Source: Ypsolopha sequella (taxonomy: Eukaryota > Arthropoda > Insecta > Lepidoptera > Ypsolophidae). Taken from it: a stretch of 64,000 bases of DNA. How positions within the stretch are numbered: position 1 is the stretch's first letter; each line of letters opens with the position of its first letter. The notes under the pieces are model-generated. The model made no database searches. It was not told where the DNA came from and saw only the letters and a list, made by a program, of their open reading frames with translations. The position numbers and the translations under genes are program-made. The DNA lies in NCBI GenBank assembly GCA_934047225.1, contig OW203998.1, positions 20,351,280 to 20,415,279 of the forward strand, given 5' to 3'. Of the stretch, positions 11,142 through 22,293 are shown piece after piece.

Positions 11142-11584
11142 CTCCTAAACATATCCTACGTATCCTAAACTAAAACCAATAAAAATACATCTCAAGCTTA
11201 GCCTTAGACTTTCTATGTTCCCCTAATAGAAATTAAAATGCCAAAAACCTTTTTCTGAACATCTGTAAGTCTAGACCAAAACAAGAGCATCGATTGTACA
11301 GAGTGCTCTCACAAAGTTTAGGCTCGACAAATCCCTTTGCTACTGTTTTGGGAATTGATTTAAGATCGTGGCCTTATTCTGTAAGTGGTGTAAAATAATG
11401 AAGTTGAAATAAGTTTATATTTCTACGCATATATTGCTATTTGTGCAGCTATAAGCAATAACTGCCACATGTGTTGACCAGGTATGTTGCATATTTAAAA
11501 AAAATACTTTAATAAAAAATTAAAACAGATATTAGAACAATGATAATGTGTCTTCCTGCATGTAAGATGTCTGATATGTAAAAG
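11142..11584. other. no gene seen
   Basis: This is AT-rich spacer with no supportable feature. Confidence 0.45.
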
Positions 11585-12000
11585 TTTTAGCGTCCCTGTT
11601 ACTCCATATGCGAAAAAACCCTCAGTGCGAGAGGGACGGATTCGTGGAAAAATAGCAAAAATTCGGTTTTTTATTAATATAAAATGTAATAAAGTTGCTA
11701 TCAAAATTTCGTTTAACCAGGTCCTAGATATTGTTAAAACCCATCTAATAAAATATAATTGCTGACCATATTTATGTCATTCTTAATTGTCAAACCAGGA
11801 GAAATGGTGTCGAAAAAGACCTCATTTCAATGAATATTTCTATCAAGCCGAATTTCTCTAATCACAATTCTGTTTTAACAGATCCCTAGAATAAGATTCC
11901 AAAAATATTATACTATTTTATCAAAATAATACATTATTTACTGATCTCTACATATGCAAGTTCTCAAAGTGTCGATTTTTTTTCCGTAGCGCCTTAACTG
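11585..12000 (+). repeat. dispersed repeat with CGCACTG..GAGGGAC hairpin, copy B
   Basis: Blocks in order are GTCCCTGTTACTCCATATGC, CAGTGCGAGAGGGACGGATT, TTAAAACCCAT, AACCAGGAGAAATGGTGTCG, CCCTAGAATAAG, ending TTTTTTTTCCGTAGCGCCTTAA. It is the closest relative of the inverted copy at 17640-18055, and together they form a separated inverted pair. The right end TTAAGGCGCTACGG (read on minus) may be a terminus. Confidence 0.65.
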
Positions 12001-12539
12001 CTTTCGTTTATAAAAATTAGACATCTATCATTTTATAGGTAGAAATAGCAAATATTTTCGCTGGGCCAATAATAATTGCTTTGATTAGTATGAAAACAAA
12101 ACAAAATCCTTTCATTTTCATTTTTTATAATCTCGCATATATTCTATCTACTCTAGGATGCATAAGCGGTACTCTCTACTATCCTATCCACATCCAGAAG
12201 GAACGGTCTTCCCTACCATAACGGTGCCCCCTGGTCTACTCTTGGATATGTAATGGTTCCCGTAGTCCCATAAAACATGGGGCTTCAGGGGTAGTGTAAA
12301 TCCTTCGGTTAATTCGTTAATCGGTGCATTTAATTCATTCATTCATTCAAAAATCCATTTTCTCGTAGCTAAGGTTGTGATAGTGACGTGCACAGATAAG
12401 CGCGTTTTGTGGCGTTGCGCGTGATAGAAGAAAGGATATTAAATAAAATGCGTCGGTGGGTACTCAAGGCTTCACTGGCTGGACTATTTTAATGTCTACG
12501 TCACAAATTGTTCCTTAGCTCATATTATACCCGATATAT
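12001..12539. other. no gene seen
   Basis: There is no gene. A small TTCA tandem (AATTCATTCATTCATTC) lies near 12330-12348. Confidence 0.45.
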
Positions 12540-13092
12540 TTTTAGGGTTCCGTATCTAAAAGGTACAAAAGGAACCTTTATGGTGAGACTGTTGTCCGTC
12601 CGTCCGTCCGTATGTCATAGCCTCATAACTTTAGCACCGTTAAAGATAAAGACATGAAATTTGGCACAAAAATAGCATTAATTTGCCCACATATCACGGT
12701 GTAAAAAGAAGTATGAATAATTTCAAATATTTAAAAAAATTTCCAAAACAAAAGTGAGAAAAATAAGAAATATTAACCTAAAAATACAATATGTGTATCA
12801 AATTTTACTTATTAAAAAGCTAATTGTAAAAATATGTACTTTTACTGTATTTACTGGCACTGGTTTCGAGAAATCTTTAAAAAATCACAAAAATATGTAC
12901 GTCCCCCCTCCCCATATCTTCAAAACTAGTTGACCGAAAAATATGAAAAATATCATGATAAATAATTTGTGTTTACGTAAATATTACAGGAAAAATAAAG
13001 TGGTTGATAAATGCACAAAAAAATTATAAAATTAAATTTATCATCCACAATACGGAACCCTAGGTACGCGAGTCTGACTCGCACTTGGCCGA
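12540..13092 (-). repeat. lepidopteran GGTTCCGTA repeat, copy 3
   Basis: This is a minus-strand copy. It reads TTTAGGGTTCCGTATCTAAA, then GTCCGTCCGTCCGTCCGTAT, the TTAAAGATAAAGACATGAAA block, and ends ACGGAACCCTAGGTACG and CTGACTCGCACTTGGCC. It is almost complete. Confidence 0.75.
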
Positions 13093-13440
13093 GCAATGGC
13101 TAAAACGCGCTTTCTAGCGCTCCCGAGATTACGCACACAAGAAAAAGTGTGTACGCACTACTATCATAACCGAACGGACTTCATAAGATAGAATATCTGT
13201 AACGTTTTTCTTGCGTCTGACTGAAACAGAATAGCACATCAGATCAGTATTCAGCGAATGTAGAGAAACAATATGGGCTTTTTGTTTGTTCCAGTATTCG
13301 TTTAATATAAGCCCGCATCATAATTAGGAAAGTTCGATAGAAGTTTTAAAGTGGGCTCTTTATTAAAGGGATTCGGGTTAATTTTGAGGAAATCAGCCAT
13401 GGAAATGGATATATCTAACTTTTAACAAAACAAAGTGGAA
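13093..13440. other. no gene seen
   Basis: This is spacer with no supportable feature. Confidence 0.4.
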
Positions 13441-13499
13441 TATGGAGCTTGGCCGCGGCCGGCTATTTAAGTATATAGAAGAATAATTTAAGAACTTTT

Positions 13500-13733
13500 C
13501 AACCAACATACCGGAGATCGCGGGTTAAAATCCCGCAGGGCACATTTGTGTTAAGTCTGTGTCCATATTCATTTTTGTGGCCAAATCACAGCGATAGGGC
13601 TCACCACCCATCAAGCTGGGATGTAATAATCGTCAGTGAAACGTTGACTCCCATTTCACTGGTCATACTCGGAAGACCCCTGACACGGCTGACACCCCCT
13701 CGGGGATTCATGTCGTTATTTTTGTAACACCGA
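13500..13733 (+). mobile_element. tRNA-derived SINE with T-arm-like B box
   Basis: GCGGG-TTAAAAT-CCCGC forms a perfect 5-bp T-arm-like stem with a 7-nt loop (13523-13539). The body follows (GTGTCCATATTCAT, then CAGCGATAGGGCTCACCACC and AAGCTGGGATGTAATAATCG), then a 3' domain (CGTCAGTGAAACG, CACTGGTCATACTCGG, CTGACACCCCCTCGGGGATT, CATGTCG). The same 3' domain occurs alone at 1299-1397, 58565-58665 (minus) and 63925-64000 (minus). A pol III B box plus a dispersed shared tail is the usual SINE layout. The head 5' of the B box is decayed. Confidence 0.65.
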
Positions 13734-15737
13734 AAATTACCGAACATAAGAGCTTGTATAACTCGATTTATGTATGTGCTCGTCTTTCCGTACCCCTCTA
13801 AGAGATAGTCGTAAGTATATGTCTATAAAAAAGTATTTCTTTTTTCTTTTTCAGAACATATAGGATGGCATCTCTTCACATACAGTTTAAAGAAACCCAG
13901 TCAAACATTTAAATTTTCAAAGGACCATGGTTCCTTTTGTATGGACTCTGCACCTAGTTTTCAACAGTGAAGAAACCCATGTCTTATAGTGAAGCTTTTT
14001 ATATACACCACATAATGGCACTTCGATCAAATCAATAGCGAAAATTCACCCTTTTTCTTCCTCCTTTCCTGCCGCTCTACAGCCGCTCTAGGGAATAGAA
14101 TAGCATTTATTGCAGCAAAACACAATTTTTCACTTGATTTGAACAAAGTTGCCATAGCGATACAGGATTTCATGACTACTGAAGGCTTGTATTTTTTTTG
14201 TCTTTAACCAAATTGTTGTCTCTCCCACCTTCCGTTACAGCTTCTTTTTTCTAAACCATTGGACCTATGACCTAAAAGGTACTCTTAGGTGATAGATTTT
14301 ATGGAAAAAAGGCAATAAATGCTAACAATAAACTGTCAAATGTCGTATTTCCTCTAGAAATGTTATTTTATTACACAGGATGTTGATTTGGTCAGCAACT
14401 TCCATAACAGGGTAGGTTATAGGTATTCACGATACTGACGATGAAAATATATTAGAAAAAAAAATTTTTTTTTCGAAAATTTATTTTCGTTATTTTGGGC
14501 GACAAAAAAGCACTGGCGGAGCGGCGGCGGGGTGGGAAGGTGCACCGCGTAGATAAGTACTAATAGCGCTCCACCCCGTGCCGCTGTTATCTTGATTTTC
14601 GATAAGATCAATAAATAAATTCAACCGCAATAGTTCAATATTAGTAACTAGTTTTGATTTCTAACCACACAGCTTTGTAATAAGTAAAATTATTAGCCTC
14701 GCAATCCAACGGGGTAACGCCACAGCCTGCTGGGGACCCTCTTCTACGGCAGCGAAGTAGGTAATATTTTTTAATTAATTTAATCTGTTTCTTATTATAT
14801 TATCGTTGTAGTTGATCTATATTTTTAAGTATTTTTTTTTATTTTACGTTTATTAAGTTTCTTGTTAATAACATTATTTCCATTTTATAATAATAAACGT
14901 AATTAGAAGTAAATTAAATCTTAATAGAAACTTTAATTTTGTTTTTCTTTCTGTGAATAAAAATCACTTGGAGCATTAAATTGAATACTAAAGCACATCC
15001 TCTCACTCAGCCTTTAAAATGTCTGAAATGACCCGTTTATTTGCTAAATTTTAATATTTTCTCCCGCAGCCAAGATATTTTGCTTAAAGTGCGATTGGAT
15101 TGCTGATTTCATAAAACTCTGTCTGACTCTGGATATCAATTTCCGATAGTTCATTAACTCCTAAAAGTTTTGGGTGTCTCTGACAGTCGATTCAGGATCC
15201 CGCCGATGCAAAATATAAAGTTTTTTCGACTTCTTCGCCTTTCAAATACACCCAATCTCTCTTCTTCACGACAGGCAGGGATGTCAATACCTTCGGGTGA
15301 AATGTTTTTATTGAATTGTAAATTTTCTTAAACATTGAAATGTAAAAATCCTGGAAAACTGTTTTGCCGTTTCTTTTCTATTTATTAAAAAGTTTTGAAG
15401 CTTTTGTTGTTTTCAAATATTATTTTTCTCTTTATTATATTGCTGCACAAAAAATTATGATATTACAATATTTCTTTTTATTTATATTTATGACACTTAT
15501 TGTACATCAACACAAATTAAAATATAGACAAAAGCACTCGAACGTAGTGTACAAAGACGGAACATATAGCAATATCTTCCAGATCGCTTGTGGATGAGAA
15601 GGGAAAGATAGTTGACAAAATGACGTAGGTAATGGAAGTTGTAAACAGATAGAATGATCTAGAAAAGGTACGTATTGCCCCGCTTCCTTTGGCGCGTCTT
15701 GGCGGGGGCACTATCGTGCTCCCAGATATTTTCATTG
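13734..15737. other. no gene seen; GC-rich imperfect hairpin near 14517-14587
   Basis: No gene is recognised. Around 14517-14587 a GC-rich patch folds on itself (GCGGCGGGGTGG facing CCACCCCGTGCCGC). Its minus-strand frame (14611-14417) is a read through this patch. 15364-15735 is AT-rich with overlapping chance frames on both strands. Confidence 0.45.
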
Positions 15738-15970
15738 AAAAACACCGATATAAAGCGTTTCATAGCTTTTTGATTGATATGTTTCGTTAAAAACAACGTT
15801 GTGAAGTATCGAAACGAAAGATAAAGTCCTAATAATTTTCAATAAATGTGTTTTGGTTGCAGACCTATAACGTAATTAAAAAACACCGGTATAAAGTATT
15901 TCACAGCTTTTTGATTGATTTGTTTCGATGAAAACAACGTTATGAAGTATCGAAATGAAAGATATATAAA
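15738..15970 (+). repeat. diverged tandem duplication, unit ~141 bp
   Basis: The block AAAAACACCGATATAAAGCG, then CATAGCTTTTTGATTGATAT, AACAACGTTGTGAAGTATCG at 15738-15830 recurs at 15879-15970 with substitutions (AACACCGGTATAAAGTATTT, CACAGCTTTTTGATTGATTT, AACAACGTTATGAAGTATCG). The offset is about 141 bp. This is an old local duplication, with no coding signal. Confidence 0.75.
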
Positions 15971-16833
15971 TAAAAAGCGATCAATAAGAATATTTCATGT
16001 GCATTTGGCATGAAATTAAGTTATATCGATATAAGTAACATGTTTGTATTTTATTAAGTTAGAAACGCCATCATTTTCTATCACGTAAATAAAATAAGGG
16101 TATATTTCTAAGAACACGTTTGAATCTGTTGGTTTTTTTGCCCGGTTGGTTTATTCAAATCTTAACTCGGAGATCGTACTGAGCGTACAAAAAGTGATCG
16201 TGTACACGTCCGATACATGTATTTCTATTTCCATCATAGTCCGTGGCATCCACCTGTTGTCTAATTACGGAACCCTAATTTATCGTTCTATTATTATTTC
16301 CACTCAATACTTTTGGGTACGGGCTTAGTCTTTACACGTTTTTGTTCTTATTGATTTTTGTTGTTGTTCTTTTTTATGATAACAAAAAAGCGAAGCAAAC
16401 GTCTAAACATAACAAAGTAAAAAAACATAATATTTAGAAGATCAGGTAGAAAATGTTTATAGACTATAATAATGTATCTGGTATACACCCTATATTTGGA
16501 ACATAAATTAAAAATTCTTAGCATACTGCCCGAAGGGCCATGTCAAAAGTAACCGGAATAGAAGAGCTTGTATGACTAGATTGATGGATTTGGAAGAGGC
16601 GAGAGAGGTGTGTCTGGATCGTAGCAGATGGGAATTTGTACTAATATGTAGTCCCTGCCTACTCCTCCGGGAGAGAGGCGTGAGTGTATGAAGTTGTAGC
16701 ATACTGTCCGTCCGAGAAAATTTATTCAGAAATGATTTCGTCCCAAATCAGAATGGACACGTCTTCTTTAGTCTCACATTAGTATATTTTTTATAGTAAG
16801 TGATTAATTAGGTATAGCATACCACACATTTTT
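15971..16833. other. no gene seen
   Basis: No supportable gene. A stray TTACGGAACCCTAA near 16264 matches the end motif of the GGTTCCGTA repeat but has no body next to it. Confidence 0.45.
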
Positions 16834-17192
16834 TTTCAATTCAAGTGCTCGTAAAGGCCCACTTTTTATGCATCAAAACCGAACAGAAAGTCGATTATTT
16901 TTCCCTAGGGTTTTTTTTTTGTAATTTATTTACGAGAAGTTGGCTAACCTGCAACCTTTCCTGTGTACCATAAATGTTATACTTTTTTTACAGTCCTTTT
17001 GAGCCAATCATAATTTAAAGTTCACAAAATTATATTTATTTTATTTCCTCACACTATGCATTGAAAAACGTAGTATGATACCCGGGGTAAGAGCAATAAA
17101 TTACTCGGTTAAGTTTAAAACACTCGCTAAGCTCGTGTTTTAAATCGTCCTCGTAATTAATTCCTTTTCGCCCTTGTAGCATAAACTACTAT
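16834..17192 (+). repeat. terminal-hairpin repeat family, copy 1
   Basis: This is the shortest of four copies (others at 27965, 38892, 53622). It opens GTGCTCGTAAAGGCCCACTT and ATGCATCAAAACCGAACAGA, has an internal deletion, and ends in the shared hairpin: GTAGTATGATAC, GGGTAAGAGCAATAAATTAC, TCGG, then AAAACACTCGC/GTGTTTTAAAT arms, TCCTCGTAATTAATTCC, GCCCTTGTAGCATAAACTAC. In this copy the central loop reads TCGCTAAGCTC, one change from the other three. The hairpin plan matches the 3' end of the Crypton-like element at 51777-53296. Confidence 0.8.
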
Positions 17193-17639
17193 TATTTAGT
17201 ATTGAATTTGTGTTACTCTTTTGTTATTTAAGGATTATCGAATAATAAATAATGAAGTAGAAAAAAAAAATATTTATTATTTTATTTCAATTTAGTCAAC
17301 AGATACTCCGAAGTCTTAATAAAAAGAACGGTTAATTTCAACAAAACGTTGTAGTACACAATACAGTCAATACACCCAGTGTATAGTCATAGGCAGGAAG
17401 AAATAAAGTCTTTATCCCGATGGAACTTTTATAGTCTACCAGTTTGTTGTCTTGACACTTTTCAGTTCCAAAACTGACACGGAAGTGCATAAAGCATGTT
17501 TTACAGCCGGCCATAAAGTACAAGTAGCTGGATTATAAATACACCTACTAGGTATGTTTTAGTGTTTTAGTTACCCTATAAAAGTCAACCACTTCAAACA
17601 TGCTTCAACTTCAAACTAACTGTTTTCTGAGTTCCCGAT
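17193..17639. other. no gene seen
   Basis: This is AT-rich spacer. The minus-strand frame 17523-17338 has no known domain. Confidence 0.45.
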
Positions 17640-18055
17640 ATCTTAAGGCGCTACGGAAAAAAAATAGACACTTTTAGAACTCGCATAATGTCTACTTCAG
17701 TAAATGATGTATTATTTTGATAAAATAGTATATTATTTTTGGAATCTTTTTATAGGGATCTGTTAAACAGAAACGCAATTGGAGAAATTCGGCTCGGTAC
17801 AAATATTTATTGAAATGAGGTCTTTTTCGACACCAATTCTCCTGGTTTGACAATTTCTAATAACAAATGGACTGCAATTATATTTTATGAGATGGATTTC
17901 AGCAGTATTAGGAACTGGTTTAACAAAATTTTGATAGCAAATTTAGTACATTTTATAACCGATCATTTTAAAACTCACTTTTTACTACTTTATCACGAAT
18001 CCGTCCCTCTCGCACTGAGAGTTTTTTCGCATATAAGGTAACAGGGACGCTAAAA
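17640..18055 (-). repeat. dispersed repeat with CGCACTG..GAGGGAC hairpin, copy C
   Basis: This is a minus-strand copy of the unit at 11585-12000. It opens CTTAAGGCGCTACGGAAAAA and closes GTCCCTCTCGCACTGAGAGT and GTAACAGGGACGC. Similarity to copy B runs the whole length by eye. The plus frame 17847-18041 is a read through it. Confidence 0.65.
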
Positions 18056-18436
18056 CATTTCGCCTTAAGGGTCGGTTCCGCCAAACATGACAATTTAGCA
18101 TATTAAATCAAAATATTTTTAAAATAAAATTCTGTGTAATTAGTTAAGAAGTTTAATTCACATTTCATTTCTCAGAAATCACATTTAAACCCCCTAAGGA
18201 TTTACGTGATTTTTTTTATAAGATAAAAATATGTACAAAACATGTTAATTAAATAAATAAAAAATAAAAAAATTACATTTATAGCTACCAAGTATTTTTC
18301 ATACTCAAGTATTACAATGATCAAAAAAAAATTCTGAAAGATCACCAAAAACACGAAAAACCTAATTTGGCGTGCAACTAGAAACAAAAAAGATTTTTTT
18401 TACCTTTTAAGTACCTTATTCATTTATTATTTTAAG
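18056..18436. other. no gene seen
   Basis: This is very AT-rich DNA. The minus frame 18387-18202 is a low-complexity F/I/L-rich read and not credible as a gene. Confidence 0.5.
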
Positions 18437-18437
18437 A

Positions 18438-18575
18438 TTATTTTTTTCCTTTCGTTATGTTAAGAGAAATACGTACAAGAAATACATTAAAATATAACAT
18501 AAATTTAAATTTTCTGTACAAGAAAAATGTTGAATGTTTGAGTATTTCTTTTAAAATAACGAAAGGAAATAAAAA
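18438..18575. mobile_element. small foldback (MITE-like)
   Basis: The left arm TTTCCTTTCGTTATGTTAAG and AGAAATACG is mirrored on the right by GTATTTCTTTTAAAATAACG and AAAGGAAAT. The arms are about 30 bp around an AT-rich centre. No target duplication could be fixed. Confidence 0.6.
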
Positions 18576-18631
18576 ACAATTGATAAAAATCTGAAAAAGC
18601 TACTTTTATTTCTTTACTCTATAAAAATTAA

Positions 18632-18717
18632 TTTTATAGCACACCGTGCGTAAAATGCCCACTTTACGCACGCTGCGCGTGCGTAAAGTCGGCATTTTCC
18701 GCACTTGTACTATAAAA
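18632..18717. repeat. 86-nt nested hairpin
   Basis: Paired blocks from outside in are TTTTATAG with CTATAAAA, GTGCG with CGCAC, AAAATGCC with GGCATTTT, and CTTTACGCACG with CGTGCGTAAAG, closed by the loop CTGCG at 18673-18677. About 32 base pairs are separated by small internal loops. A second hairpin (CGAGAAA..TTTCTCG near 18745-18761) follows. The blockwise plan resembles the terminal hairpins of the repeat family at 16834 and of the Crypton-like element, but the sequence differs and I cannot link it to an element. Confidence 0.7.
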
Positions 18718-19045
18718 AATTATACGAAACTCGTGCGAGAAACTTTTTCTCGACTCGTGTGATTGCAGAAAACACACTCGTCAGAAAACGTTTCATCGCT
18801 CTCGTATCGTAATGTACTATTATTTTGTAGTTAGATCAGTAGACAAATGTTTTCCGTGATTATAGTGATATTTCCAATTATTTGCTCGATGATGGTGATA
18901 CTAGTGACATATCTGAAAAACAATGTAGTTCAACTTCTATCGCCTTCAAAGGGTGCCGTGTTATACTAACAATAGATGATCAAGTTAGACAATAAGGCCT
19001 CTGATAACTATTACTATTGTAATAATATAAAACCGAGCACTTTCT

Positions 19046-19243
19046 TTATTTCATCGTCGCATAGGTATTTAAGAGTAAAGCTCTTGTCGGTGTAGCTGTC
19101 TTCTTTGAGTTTTGTTCATTGCCAATTCCTTCATTTCCTTTTATTTTGGTCTTCCTCTTTTTCTGGATATTTCTATTTTTCCCTCTACTATGTTTGTTAT
19201 GTGGAGGTCTGAGTATGTGTCCGAACATATTTAAACAATTCAA
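19046..19243 (-). pseudogene. probable retrotransposon reverse-transcriptase tail, decayed
   Basis: The frame contains MFGHILRPPHNKHSRGKNR, which fits the FGHI(L/Y)R..NKH..GK pattern of the C-terminal tail seen at 1222-962. Past that point similarity is lost, which suggests frameshifts. It is a short dead fragment and the assignment rests on one motif. Confidence 0.4.
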
Positions 19244-19260
19244 ATTATATATACAACGTG

Positions 19261-19513
19261 TAACAGAAAGGTGTAACCATATTTGAAGAGCTTATCCAGT
19301 CAATGGTATAGAACAACTTTTACTATAGAGTCAACCAAGAAATCTCAAAAAAAATAATCTGCCCTTCCATACATTTCAGCCGAGTGGCATTGCATTTTTC
19401 TATGAGAAGGTTAATTTTTTTTTTTTTCGAGATACGGTGTTTGTTCCATTGTAAAAGTTGTTCTATACCCTTGACTGAATAAGCTCTTCAAATATGGTTA
19501 CACCTTTCTGTTA
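19261..19513. mobile_element. foldback MITE with TAACAGAAAGGTGTAACC ends, copy 1
   Basis: The left arm reads TAACAGAAAGGTGTAACCAT, ATTTGAAGAGCTTATCCAGT, CAATGGTATAGAACAACTTT. The right arm is its complement, ending CACCTTTCTGTTA. Arms are about 75 bp around a T-rich centre. A fuller copy lies at 54204-54472, a solo right arm at 42335-42375, and a related family with different ends at 38136-38376. Confidence 0.75.
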
Positions 19514-19921
19514 ATTAGAAATCTCCTAAATCGTGCCATGCAATACAACATTCGACTTCAATCGATGTTCGATAAAATAGTTTTAGTTCTCATCTCGGAG
19601 TTTAGGCACGTCGTCGCCTTAATAACAACTATATGACGTAACACAGCACATGGCATAACAATAGACTCCGCAAGTGATACTCAAACATTTGATGTCATGT
19701 CAATCAATATAAGCTTTTGTCTCCTTGGACTAAGAGCTATTATGGATAGAGCATGCTGTGCTTACTGCACAAAGATAATTGTTCTTCCATATAGCTCCGC
19801 TGCTCCAGATTCAAAACGAAATTTTGGCAAATTCTAAAGGAGATCAAATTTTTAGTTCAATGCAATTGTCTGATAAACGGTAAATAATTTGCATGATGAA
19901 AAGTTTCAGTTGTGTTCAGGA
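19514..19921. other. no gene seen
   Basis: This is spacer with no supportable feature. Confidence 0.4.
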
Positions 19922-20364
19922 GCTGTATTTTTGAATCACTCGCCATGAATCATAACATTCACGCACGAAAAAAATTCACGTGCGAAATTCAATTCGATTG
20001 GTCACGATTTTACGTATTTTTGATTCAGTAGAAATCAATGTAAACGGTTTTCGTTTCACGCAGAAACAGTTAAAACCGGAAAGCAATATTTCCTTGATTT
20101 TAAAAACCGGTAATGAATGGAAGTGAACGGAACGTAAATTAAAAAGTTATAATGTCATGTCAGTCTCATCGATGCATCGACATCGTCATTTTCTTCTTGT
20201 CATTCTTGCATAGTTTCTTCTAGTAGAAATCGGAAAACGAGTGGGTCAAGACCACTCGTTGCAGAATTCACGGAGAGAATTTTCAAAAATACTGATTTCA
20301 AGTTTTCGTATGCGAATTATGCGGATTCATATGCAAATTGAAATTCGAATGATTCAAAAATAGT
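19922..20364. mobile_element. TIR element, decayed
   Basis: The ends CTGTATTTTTGAATCACTCG and CGAATGATTCAAAAATAG are imperfect complements (about 18 bp). The inside, about 400 bp, has palindromic patches such as AATTCACGTGCGAAATTC. No coding remnant remains. Confidence 0.5.
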
Positions 20365-20424
20365 TTAGTTAGTCTTCGTACCTTATTTTTTTTAGTTTGT
20401 CTTTTTGTTTTTCTGTTCTGCATT

Positions 20425-20500
20425 AAAAAAACTGGCCATGTGCTCAGACTCGCACACAAAAGGTTCCGTACCACTACACAATACGGGTACGGAACCCTAC
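20425..20500 (+). repeat. lepidopteran GGTTCCGTA repeat, short remnant
   Basis: ACTGGCCATGTGCTCAGACT is followed after a few bases by GGTTCCGTACC and by ACGGAACCCTA. Only the two ends remain, joined by a large internal deletion. Confidence 0.6.
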
Positions 20501-20639
20501 AAACATGGTTAGTTGTAATTATAGAGGATCAATTTAACTTGACACTTACGATCTATTAAACGATCTAGTAAGTAAATAATAACTTAATAAATAATTAGAT
20601 ATTTGTATATTTCAGATTTTTTCCTTTGTGTGTATAGGT

Positions 20640-20985
20640 TTTGATTCCCTTGCGAGTGTCAAAAATTTGTATGAAATTGATTACGTAAAATTTAATAACT
20701 TTTTTTTGCATCGAGTTAGAGACCTGATTTTTTTACAGCACCATGGGCCTGTAGACTTCTGTAGAAGGTTTTAGTTTCAACTTGATATCTCGTACGGGGC
20801 CCGAGCAAAAAGGTCGTGACAGACAGACAGACGGAAAACAAAGTGATCCTATAAGGGTTCCGTTTTTTCATTTTGAGATACGGAACCCTAAAAAGTAGTG
20901 CTGCAGACAGACGGAAAACAAAGTGATCCTATAAGGGTTCCTTTTTTTTTCATTTTGAAATACGGAACCCTAAATAGTAGTGCTG
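20640..20985 (+). repeat. second GGTTCC-type repeat with an 80-bp tandem duplication
   Basis: The body (GATTACGTAAAATTTAATAA, GCACCATGGGCCTGTAGACT, GATATCTCGTACGGGGCCCG) ends in ACAGACAGACGG, AAGGGTTCCGTTTTTTCATT and ATACGGAACCCTAAAAAGTA. The last 80 bp (20824-20903) are repeated at 20904-20984 with a few changes. A reverse-strand fragment of the same family lies at 54946-55046. Confidence 0.7.
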
Positions 20986-21016
20986 CTGAGTTTAAAAAAA
21001 AATCTAATTTCGTTAG

Positions 21017-21365
21017 CTAAATTCTAAATTCATATAAGTATAGAATATAAAGGTGCCAACACAGAACATATTCATAAGGAAGTACAGGTACAGGTATAAA
21101 TTGTAATTTACCTACACTGAAACATAATATAAATATAAACTTTAATATACCTACAATGAAACATAATATATATATGAATTGTAGTATACCTACAAAGAAA
21201 CAATACAAAACATTTCAAGAAAGATACTTTCGTTTTACGGAACTTGCAATAAATCATCAAGTGAGATTGATTGATATGTCCTGCAGAGAGTACAGTCGCC
21301 GTAAAAAATGTTGACAGCATCGGGTTCCCACTCCTAAAACGCGATGCTAAATCACAATCAATCAA
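21017..21365 (-). other. AT-rich stretch with a local TACCTACA..GAAACA repeat
   Basis: Two or three copies of ATACCTACAATGAAACATAA occur between 21108 and 21200. Minus-strand frames across it are low complexity (repeated FIYILCF-like units) and I do not regard them as genes. Confidence 0.5.
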
Positions 21366-21505
21366 TTACGTTTTAACAAACAACACGAGTACTTCTAGAT
21401 AGGTAAAAATGTTTTTTTTTTTTAACTGAAAACTTCTTTAGGCTCAAAAGCGATTATTGGTAGAGGAAAATCTTATGAGTTCGCGTCCCCCATCACTGAT
21501 ATCCT

Positions 21506-22150
21506 TTTTAGTATTCCGTACCTAAAAGGTACAAAAGGAACCTTTGTGGTGAGACTCCATTGTCCGTCCGTCCGTCCATATATCACAGCCTCATAACTTT
21601 AGCACCGTTAAAGATAAAGGCATGAAATTTGGAACAAAATAGCATTAATTTGCCCACATATCACAGTGTAAAAAAAATATGAAAAGTTTGAAATTATTCT
21701 AAATATTTCTAAAACAAAAGTGAGAAAAATAAAAAATATTCTCCTGAAAATACGATGTGGATATCAAATTGTAGTATATTAAAAAGCTGATCGTAAAAAT
21801 ATATACTTTTGCTATATTTACTGGCATTGGTTTCTAGAAATCTTTAAATAACCACAAAAATAACTATGTGCCCCCCCTTATCTCCGAAACTGGGAGACCG
21901 AAAAATATGAAAAAAAAATTGCGATTATAGATCAATTACAGGAAAACTGTAGCGATTTAAAAAAATCGAGCACAAATGAGAATTATAAAAAAAATTAAAA
22001 GAATTATGGTAATATTTGTTTACGTAAAGATTACAGGAAAAATAAAGCGGTTGAGAAATTCACGAAAAAAAAATTACGAAATTAAATTTATCTTCCACAT
22101 TACGGAACCCTAGGTACGCGAGTCTAACTCGCACTTGGCTGTTTTTTTTT
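21506..22150 (-). repeat. lepidopteran GGTTCCGTA repeat, copy 4
   Basis: This is a minus-strand, near-complete copy: TATTCCGTACCTAAAAGGTA at the start, GTCCGTCCGTCCGTCC, TTAAAGATAAAGGCATGAAA, ACGGAACCCTAGGTACGC and CTAACTCGCACTTGGCT at the end. It has an extra internal stretch with a second ATTACAGGAAAA block (near 21944 and 22030), as if partly duplicated. The copy at 27054-27900 has the same extra block. Confidence 0.75.
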
Positions 22151-22293
22151 TACTTAGCCTTTCATTCGATCCAATGAGTTATTTTCGAATATATAAGGGA
22201 ACTAAGTACATTTTTATACGACATCAATGTCAATATATGTATAATAATAAAAAGCTTACGTAAGACAGGTTGTTGTTTTAATTAATTTAATTA

